A stretch of DNA of 64,000 nt from contig NZ_LMVC01000002.1 of assembly GCF_001510655.1 (NCBI RefSeq), positions 902,378 to 966,377 on the forward strand. The letters are read 5' to 3'. Shown here piece after piece: positions 58,262 through 64,000 of this stretch. Each line of letters begins with the position of its first letter. Position 1 is the stretch's first letter. This stretch comes from Fictibacillus sp. FJAT-27399. GTDB lineage: Bacteria > Bacillota > Bacilli > Bacillales > Fictibacillaceae. The translations under genes were made by a program, and so were the position numbers. The notes under the pieces were generated by a model that was given only the letters and a program-made list of their open reading frames with translations, searched no databases and was not told the DNA's origin.

Positions 58262-59401
58262 ATGAATTACGCATTGACAGATGAGCAAGCAATGATACAA
58301 AAAATGATGAGGGAATTTGCTGATGAAGAAGTTGCGCCTGGCGCAGAACAGAGGGACAAAGAAAAAAAGTTTCCTGTTGAAATTTTTCAGAAGCTAGGGA
58401 AGCTGGGAATCATGGGCTTGCCTTTCCCTGAAGAATATGGCGGCGGAGGGGCAGATACCATTTCTTTTGCGATCGCAGTAGAAGAACTAAGCCGAGCATG
58501 CGGTTCTGCCGGTATCACGTATTCGGCACATGTTTCTCTTGGCGGAGCTCCCCTCTATTTGTTTGGAACAGAAGAGCAGAAGCAAAAATATCTTGTGCCA
58601 ATCTGTACAGGAGAATCGATGGGTGCTTTTGGTCTGACTGAACCGAACGCTGGCTCAGATGCTGGGGGAACACAAACAACCGCTGTGAAACAAGGCAATC
58701 AATGGGTGATCAGCGGAAGCAAGTGCTACATTACAAATGCAAGCTATGCCAAGCATCTCGCACTGACAGCAATTACAGGGAAAAATGACGGCAAGAAAGA
58801 GATCAGTGCCATTATTGTTCCAACTGACTCTGAAGGTTTTAAAGTGATCGATAACTATGAGAAACTGGGGCTTCATTCTTCAAACACTACTGAATTAATC
58901 CTTGACCAAGTAAAAGTTCCAGAGGAGAATTTGCTCGGACAGCGTGGAGATGGTTTTAAGCAATTTCTGATCACGCTTGACGGCGGACGTATTGGTATAG
59001 GTGCGATGGCAGTAGGCATTGCACAGGCTGCCTATGACAAGGCTCTTGCTTATTCTAAAGAGAGAAAGCAGTTTGGGACCGCTCTTTCTAAATTTCAGGC
59101 GATTCAATTCAAACTTGCTGACATGGCAATGAAGATTGAACTGGCGAGGAACATGGTATACAAAGCCGCCTGGTTAAAAGACCAAGGGAAAAGGTTTTCC
59201 AAAGAAGCAGCAATGGCGAAGCTTTACGCTTCAGAGGCTTGCATGCAGATCTGTTCGGAAGCGGTTCAGATTCACGGTGGTTACGGGTACATGAGAGACT
59301 ATCATGTAGAGCGCTATTTCCGTGATGCTAAGCTGACTGAAATCGGTGAAGGAACGTCTGAGATTCAAAGAATGGTAATATCCAGAGAAATCGGCTGTTA
59401 A
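58262..59401 (+). CDS. Acyl-CoA dehydrogenase
   Basis: An FAD enzyme that introduces the alpha-beta double bond of acyl-CoA. The 379 residues have the signature [14 protein letters not shown] (about residue 122), [19 protein letters not shown] and [13 protein letters not shown], the last with the likely catalytic Glu. This points to the short-chain or branched-chain group. The ATG at 58262 follows aaggtgggg. It pairs with the acyl-CoA synthetase 21 bases downstream. This pair is not found between sigA and cccA in B. subtilis. Confidence 0.95.
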   Translation: MNYALTDEQAMIQKMMREFADEEVAPGAEQRDKEKKFPVEIFQKLGKLGIMGLPFPEEYGGGGADTISFAIAVEELSRACGSAGITYSAHVSLGGAPLYLFGTEEQKQKYLVPICTGESMGAFGLTEPNAGSDAGGTQTTAVKQGNQWVISGSKCYITNASYAKHLALTAITGKNDGKKEISAIIVPTDSEGFKVIDNYEKLGLHSSNTTELILDQVKVPEENLLGQRGDGFKQFLITLDGGRIGIGAMAVGIAQAAYDKALAYSKERKQFGTALSKFQAIQFKLADMAMKIELARNMVYKAAWLKDQGKRFSKEAAMAKLYASEACMQICSEAVQIHGGYGYMRDYHVERYFRDAKLTEIGEGTSEIQRMVISREIGC

Positions 59402-59422
59402 TTCTAAAGAATGGGGTGAATT

Positions 59423-61048
59423 ATGACAGAGCTGCAATCCGTAACTATTGGAAAATATCTTGAAGAGCAAGTGAAGAAATTCGGCTCTCGTGAAGCTGTT
59501 GTATACAGCAATTTAGGAATCCGGTATTCCTATAAAAAATTTTACGATTTAACTGCGAAAGTAGCTAAAGGATTAATGTCACTCGGTATTAAAAAGGGAG
59601 ATCATATTGCAGTCTGGGCAACCAATGTGCCGGAATGGATATTGCTGCAATTCGGCTCAGCAAGAGCGGGGGCGGTATTAGTAACGGTAAATACCAGCTA
59701 CCAGCAGACTGAACTGGAATACCTCCTAAAACAGTCAGATTCAAAAGCCTTATTTCTCATAGAGGGCTTCAAAAACACGTCCTATGTACAAATGGCTCAG
59801 GCTGTTCAATCCAAAAACGAACAATTCCCTCTGCTGGATCAATTCATTTATATAGGCAATGGCCAGCCAGAAGGGATGTCAAACTGGGAAGAGATGCTTC
59901 GTTCAGGAGAAAACATTTCCGATGAGGAACTCCTAGAGAGAGAAAAATGCCTGGAGCCTTCAGATGTCATTAACATGCAGTACACGTCAGGCACGACTGG
60001 TTTTCCAAAAGGGGTCATGCTGACGCATAGTAATATTCTTGGAAACGCTCATCGTTTGGCGGCAGCCATGAGGTTAACTGAACAGGACCGTCTATGTATT
60101 CCGGTACCGTTCTTTCACTGCTTTGGGTGTGTGATCGGAACGTTAACAGCAGTTTCCGCTGGAGCAGCTATGGTACCTATCGTTCAATTCAGTGCAAAGG
60201 AAGTCCTGGAGACCGTCGAAAAGGAAAAATGCACGGCGCTTCACGGTGTACCTACAATGTTCATTGCAGAGCTGAATTATGAAAATTTCCAGCAGTACGA
60301 TTTAAGTTCGCTTCGGACAGGAGTGATGGCAGGATCTACTTGTCCAATTGAAGTCATGAAGAATGTCATCAGTAAAATGGGAATGTCAGAAATCACAATT
60401 GCTTATGGACAAACAGAAACCTCGCCGGTCTTTACTCAAACGACACCTGATGATCCTATTGAAAAGAGGGTGGAGACGGTTGGGAAAAAGCACCCGGGTG
60501 TTAAAATCAAAGTTATCGATCCTGCAACAGGCAAGACGGTACCTTTTGGAGAACAGGGGGAACTCTGTACAAGAGGCTACCACGTGATGAAAGGATATTA
60601 TAAGATGCCTGATGCGACCAGAGATGCGATTGATCAGGAGGGCTGGCTCCATACCGGTGATCTGGCTGTGATGGACGATGAGGGCTACGTGGCCATCACA
60701 GGCCGTTTGAAGGATATGATCATCCGCGGCGGTGAAAACATTTACCCGCGAGAAGTCGAAGAATTTTTATATTCGCATCCTTCAATTCTCGATGTTCAGG
60801 TGATCGGAGTTCCGGACGAAACATTTGGAGAAAAAGTGGCTGCCTGCATCCAGCTAAAAGAGGGGCATAGTATTGGGAAAGAAGAACTGGCTGCCTATTG
60901 CCAAGGAAAGATATCCAAGTTCAAAATTCCTGAATACATGATTTTTGTAGACGAATATCCAATGACGGCATCTGGTAAAATTCAAAAGTATAAATTGCGT
61001 GAGGAGGCTAAAAAGCAAATTGAAGCAGAACAAGGTATAGTGACCTGA
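59423..61048 (+). CDS. AMP-forming acyl-CoA synthetase
   Basis: Activates a carboxylic acid to its CoA ester through an adenylate. The 541 residues contain YTSGTTGFPKGVMLTH (about residue 189), the GYYKMPDATRD and GWLHTGDLAVMDDEGY blocks, and the C-terminal catalytic lysine in TASGKIQKY. It resembles medium-chain acyl-CoA synthetases of the ACSF2/YngI kind. Probably co-transcribed with the acyl-CoA dehydrogenase. Confidence 0.94.
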   Translation: MTELQSVTIGKYLEEQVKKFGSREAVVYSNLGIRYSYKKFYDLTAKVAKGLMSLGIKKGDHIAVWATNVPEWILLQFGSARAGAVLVTVNTSYQQTELEYLLKQSDSKALFLIEGFKNTSYVQMAQAVQSKNEQFPLLDQFIYIGNGQPEGMSNWEEMLRSGENISDEELLEREKCLEPSDVINMQYTSGTTGFPKGVMLTHSNILGNAHRLAAAMRLTEQDRLCIPVPFFHCFGCVIGTLTAVSAGAAMVPIVQFSAKEVLETVEKEKCTALHGVPTMFIAELNYENFQQYDLSSLRTGVMAGSTCPIEVMKNVISKMGMSEITIAYGQTETSPVFTQTTPDDPIEKRVETVGKKHPGVKIKVIDPATGKTVPFGEQGELCTRGYHVMKGYYKMPDATRDAIDQEGWLHTGDLAVMDDEGYVAITGRLKDMIIRGGENIYPREVEEFLYSHPSILDVQVIGVPDETFGEKVAACIQLKEGHSIGKEELAAYCQGKISKFKIPEYMIFVDEYPMTASGKIQKYKLREEAKKQIEAEQGIVT

Positions 61049-61049
61049 T

Positions 61050-61074
61050 CGTCCGCAACTGCGGGCGTTTTTTC
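61050..61074 (+). terminator. Terminator of the acyl-CoA gene pair
   Basis: cgtccgca (61050-61057) and tgcgggcg (61060-61067) with a two-base gap and one G-U pair, then Ts. Confidence 0.75.
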
Positions 61075-61275
61075 TTTGCTGCATCAGGTGATCATTTAAT
61101 ATGAAATCCATACACTATGTTTAATTCCAAGTTTGAAGGCTTTTTACAAAACTAGTAAAAGTTTAACTTTCTCTTTCCTTCGACTCTTTTTTCAAGTAAA
61201 ATAGGATATGGATTGTTAGCACTTACATAAGCAGGCAAAATGTACATCAAATGTATAACAGATGAAGGAGGAAAA

Positions 61276-61623
61276 ATGATGAAACGTAATCCGCTTATTC
61301 CTTTTATCTTTACAGGAGTAATTGGCATTATTCTCATTATCGGCATGTCATTTTGGGGAATACATAATCAGGAACAAGCGAAAAAGGAAAAAGAACAGGC
61401 TGCACTTGATCCTGCAGCAATTTTTAAACAAAACTGTTCTTCCTGCCATGGCCAAAACCTGGAAGGCGCGGTTGGTCCTAACCTTCAAAAAGTCGGAGCC
61501 AAATATTCAAAAGAGCAAATCACTAATATTCTTAAAAATGGTAAACCTGGCGGAATGCCCGCTGGTGTCGTAAAAGGCGAAGAGCAACAAATCATTGCAA
61601 AATGGCTTTCAGAGAAAAAATAA
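61276..61623 (+). CDS. cccA: Membrane-anchored cytochrome c550
   Basis: A small c-type cytochrome on the outer face of the membrane. The 115 residues have one N-terminal span ([20 protein letters not shown]), a linker, and a haem domain with CSSCH (about residue 55) and the axial Met in GGMPAGV. Two adjacent ATG codons (61276, 61279) follow aaggagga; either could be used. Confidence 0.94.
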   Translation: MMKRNPLIPFIFTGVIGIILIIGMSFWGIHNQEQAKKEKEQAALDPAAIFKQNCSSCHGQNLEGAVGPNLQKVGAKYSKEQITNILKNGKPGGMPAGVVKGEEQQIIAKWLSEKK

Positions 61624-61626
61624 AAG

Positions 61627-61678
61627 AAGCTGACTTCAATCAACAGCCTTATGGCGTTATGATTGAGTCGGCTTTTTT
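61627..61678 (+). terminator. Terminator of cccA
   Basis: agctgacttcaatca pairs with tgattga-gtcggct (one bulge), followed by Ts. Confidence 0.8.
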
Positions 61679-61738
61679 ACTTTTTTCCTGTGACATGATA
61701 ATAATAAGTAGTACGATAATAAAAACAGGTGGATAAAA

Positions 61739-62446
61739 ATGAAACGAGATAACCTTTCCTTAAGACTTAAAACAGTAGCAAATTATGTGCACCGGGAGGC
61801 AGTGATAGCTGATATTGGTTCGGATCATGCCTACCTTCCATGCTATTTAGTACTTGAACACCAAGTTGTATATGCGATTGCGGGTGAAGTAAATGAGGGT
61901 CCCTATCAATCAGCATTAAAAGAAGTACAATCAGCGAACCTCCAGACTAAAATATCAGTCCGCAAAGGAGACGGTCTTGAAGTGATCTCTCCCAACGAAA
62001 CGGATGTAATCACCATTTGCGGAATGGGCGGTCAACTGATTGCCAGTATTTTAGAAAAAGGGAAATCCAAGCTGGAAGGTGTTAAAAGACTAATATTGCA
62101 GCCGAATGTAGGTGCAGACTCGGTCAGAATTTGGCTTAAAAATGAAGGATGGACCTTAACTCAGGAGGAAATTTTAAAAGAAGACGGCAAGATTTATGAA
62201 GTACTGGTGGCAGATCTCCAAGAAGGGAACCAGCCATATACTGAGAATGAAACGCTTGAACTATTGCTGGGCCCTTTTTTGATGAAGCAAAAGAATGAGG
62301 CATTCATTGAAAAATGGAGAGGCGAGCTTGAGCAGTGGACCAAAATCCTTCAGCAAATGGAATCAAGCCAATCTCCTGATTCGATGGAGCGAAAACGGCA
62401 ATTGATGAAAAGAATAGAATCCGTAAAGAAGGAGCTGGAATCGTGA
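61739..62446 (+). CDS. trmK: tRNA m1A22 methyltransferase TrmK
   Basis: Methylates N1 of A22 in tRNA. The 235 residues have the SAM site VIADIGSDHAYLPCYL near residue 21, the TICGMGGQLIA motif near residue 90 and a C-terminal helical coil. The start overlaps aggtgg by normal spacing. It overlaps nif3 by four bases. Confidence 0.95.
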   Translation: MKRDNLSLRLKTVANYVHREAVIADIGSDHAYLPCYLVLEHQVVYAIAGEVNEGPYQSALKEVQSANLQTKISVRKGDGLEVISPNETDVITICGMGGQLIASILEKGKSKLEGVKRLILQPNVGADSVRIWLKNEGWTLTQEEILKEDGKIYEVLVADLQEGNQPYTENETLELLLGPFLMKQKNEAFIEKWRGELEQWTKILQQMESSQSPDSMERKRQLMKRIESVKKELES

Positions 62447-63564
62447 ATAAATACGCAAACGGGCACTCGGTCATTGGTGAGCTGCATGCCTTGGCACCAA
62501 AACATCTTGCGGAAGAAGGAGACCCGATCGGATTGCAGGTCGGAAATTTGAACAAGCCTGTAAAAAAAGTCATGATTGCCCTGGATGTATTGGAAGAAGT
62601 AGTGGATGAAGCGATTGAAAAAGGAGCGGAATTGATCATCGCCCATCACCCGATGATTTACCGACCGCTGAAAAAAATTGATCTCTCCATGCCGCAGGGA
62701 AGAATGATTGAAAAGCTCATTAAAAATGACATAGCAGTATACGCAGCACACACGAATCTGGATGTAGCGAAGGGCGGAGTGAACGACTGGCTGGCTGAGG
62801 CCTTGCACCTCGAACAGACAGAAGTTCTTAAAGGCACCAAAGAGATATCCCTTGTCAAACTTGCGGTATATGTGCCGGAAGAACAGGCGGATACTGTCAG
62901 AGAAGCCATGGCCGCTGCAGGAGCAGGTCATATCGGTCAATATAGCCATTGTACGTTTAATACGTCAGGTGAAGGTACCTTCAAGCCTCTTGAGGGGACA
63001 AATCCTTTTATCGGCACGAAAGGAAAGATTGAAAGGGTAAATGAAATCAAAATAGAAACGGTGATTTCTGAAGACCTGGTGAAACAAGTCATATCCTCCA
63101 TGAAGAAAGCTCATCCCTATGAAGAGGTGGCTTATGATCTGTATGAACTGAAAAACGAAAGAGAAACCCTCGGGATTGGAAAGATTGGCCGTCTTGCGGA
63201 AGAAATGCCGTTTGAAGATTTTATCCAGCACGTTAAACAAACATTGGATGTACCAGCCTTGCGTGCGGTGAAAGGGCACTCGAGGCCAGTCAGAAAGGTT
63301 GCTGTGGTAGGCGGTGATGGAAACAAGTTCATATCTGCTGCCATCATGAAGGGGGCAGATGTGCTCGTAACAGGGGATATGTATTATCATAATGCCCATG
63401 ATGCCCAGGCAGCAGGCTTGTCCATAATCGATCCCGGACATAATGTGGAGAAGATCATGAAAACAGGACTCTCTAATTTTTTATCAGTAGAATTGAAAAA
63501 AAAGGGCTACACTACCAAAGTCATTTCTTCTGCAGTTCATACCGATCCATTTCTTTTCTATTAA
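62443..63564 (+). CDS. Nif3-like dinuclear metal-centre protein (YqfO)
   Basis: A hexameric protein with a two-metal site; related proteins have GTP cyclohydrolase I type 2 activity reported, but the main role is unsettled. The 373 residues include AHHPMIYRP (about residue 68), AHTNLDVAKGG (about residue 106), an inserted PII-like domain (about 130-235) and a C-terminal GDMYYHNAHDA metal segment. GTG start overlapping the trmK stop. Confidence 0.95.
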   Translation: MNKYANGHSVIGELHALAPKHLAEEGDPIGLQVGNLNKPVKKVMIALDVLEEVVDEAIEKGAELIIAHHPMIYRPLKKIDLSMPQGRMIEKLIKNDIAVYAAHTNLDVAKGGVNDWLAEALHLEQTEVLKGTKEISLVKLAVYVPEEQADTVREAMAAAGAGHIGQYSHCTFNTSGEGTFKPLEGTNPFIGTKGKIERVNEIKIETVISEDLVKQVISSMKKAHPYEEVAYDLYELKNERETLGIGKIGRLAEEMPFEDFIQHVKQTLDVPALRAVKGHSRPVRKVAVVGGDGNKFISAAIMKGADVLVTGDMYYHNAHDAQAAGLSIIDPGHNVEKIMKTGLSNFLSVELKKKGYTTKVISSAVHTDPFLFY

Positions 63565-63756
63565 GCTCAGATAGTCAATGTTGTTCTTTTTGGGTGGGGT
63601 GTGATTGAACCGCCCTCTGAAACGCTGATAAGCCGGCTATCACCCCTTAATATTGAAAAAAAGACTTGAGGGTCTCTTTTAATCATCAGTATGCGATGTT
63701 CAATAGGATAGAAAAACAACAATATGCTTTAACAAAGCCAATTATTAAAAATAAAA
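63565..63756. other. Spacer after nif3 with weak hairpins
   Basis: No gene is recognised. An imperfect inverted repeat (ggggtgtgat and atcacccc) spans about 63594-63646. A small hairpin agac/gtct with a T-rich tail near 63660-63680 may terminate trmK-nif3. Confidence 0.35.
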
Positions 63757-64000
63757 GGGGCTGTCCAAGAAGTCTGTAAGCTGTTGATTTCCGTTCCAGG
63801 CTGCTCGCTTTCCGCGGGGCGTGCGGTGAGCCTTACCGGCGTGAACGCCTACTTTTTGGTGCTAGCACCGGCGGGAGTCTCACCTGTCACGCTAGTCCCG
63901 CAGGAGTCTCGCATCTTCCACTTCAATTAACTTTTCATTGAAGATTTTTCAAGCCAAAAAGGGGCTGCCTGAAGGTCAATTTTCGACTTTCTGGACAGCC
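63757..64000. mobile_element. MITE-like repeat with terminal inverted repeats, cut by window edge
   Basis: The left end ggggctgtccaagaagtc (63757-63774) is the inverted complement, with two mismatches, of gactttctggacagcc at 63985-64000, the last bases of the window. The inside is GC-rich and non-coding: ggtgag/ctcacc pair, a 12-bp palindrome ggtgctagcacc (63858-63869), and two copies of ggagtctc. A second inward-facing end (ggggctgcctgaaggtc at 63961) lies near the right terminus. The inner sequence resembles a repeat widespread in Bacillaceae genomes. No transposase is encoded. Confidence 0.7.

Overview
The window is 64 kb of chromosome from a spore-forming Firmicute of the family Bacillaceae. 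The evidence is the sporulation and germination genes (sigK, sda, gpr, yqxA, yqfC, yqfD), the late competence operon comER/comEA-comEB-comEC, and a gene order from yqeG to nif3 (yqfO) that follows Bacillus subtilis almost gene for gene. A Fictibacillus-like genome is plausible, but the genus is not proven from this sequence. No rRNA, tRNA, CRISPR array, prophage or complete insertion sequence was seen.

Layout. Bases 1-6.8 kb are accessory. They hold the 3' part of an AcoR-type sigma-54 activator, then a four-gene set: an ectoine-hydrolase-like M24 protein, a family 5 ABC binding lipoprotein, an M20 amidohydrolase and a GbsR-type regulator. This looks like an uptake and deacylation module for a compatible solute or N-acyl amino acid, with a nested dyad over the predicted transcription start. 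Bases 6.8-14.2 kb are a patchwork: a cold-shock gene, a DUF4236-like pseudogene, an uninterrupted sigK, mntH, a possibly frameshifted membrane protein, a 24-codon membrane peptide, an M3 oligoendopeptidase and pssA. Bases 14.4-14.95 kb hold sda and a cluster of DnaA boxes.

From 15 kb rightward the backbone is conserved: yqeG-yqeH-aroE-yhbY-nadD-yqeK-rsfS-yqeM; comER (opposite strand); comEA-comEB-comEC; yqzM; holA; rpsT; gpr-yqxA-lepA-hemW; hrcA-grpE-dnaK under CIRCE control; dnaJ-prmA-rsmE-mtaB; deoC; rpsU-yqeY; yqeZ-floA-yqfB; yqfC-yqfD-phoH; pgpH-ybeY-dgkA-cdd-era-yqzL-recO; ccpN-ppsR; yqxD-dnaG-sigA; an acyl-CoA dehydrogenase/synthetase pair; cccA; trmK-nif3. The genes cover ribosome assembly and tRNA/rRNA modification, protein folding, DNA uptake, replication and primary transcription. 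spoIIP (between gpr and yqxA) and glyQS (between recO and ccpN) are missing from the places they occupy in B. subtilis.

Non-coding structure is the most interesting content. Two about 175-bp intergenic repeats, in opposite orientation after dnaK and after phoH, share a skeleton and topology but have different, internally complementary hairpin arms. A MITE-like element with terminal inverted repeats runs off the right edge. Unusual translation-initiation arrangements were seen at sigK (ribosome site in an 11-bp inverted repeat), sda (hairpin or overlapping upstream ORF between SD and start) and yqxD (six-codon minigene). Coordinates, frames and repeat arms were read by eye; functions rest on recognised motifs and gene order, with no database search.
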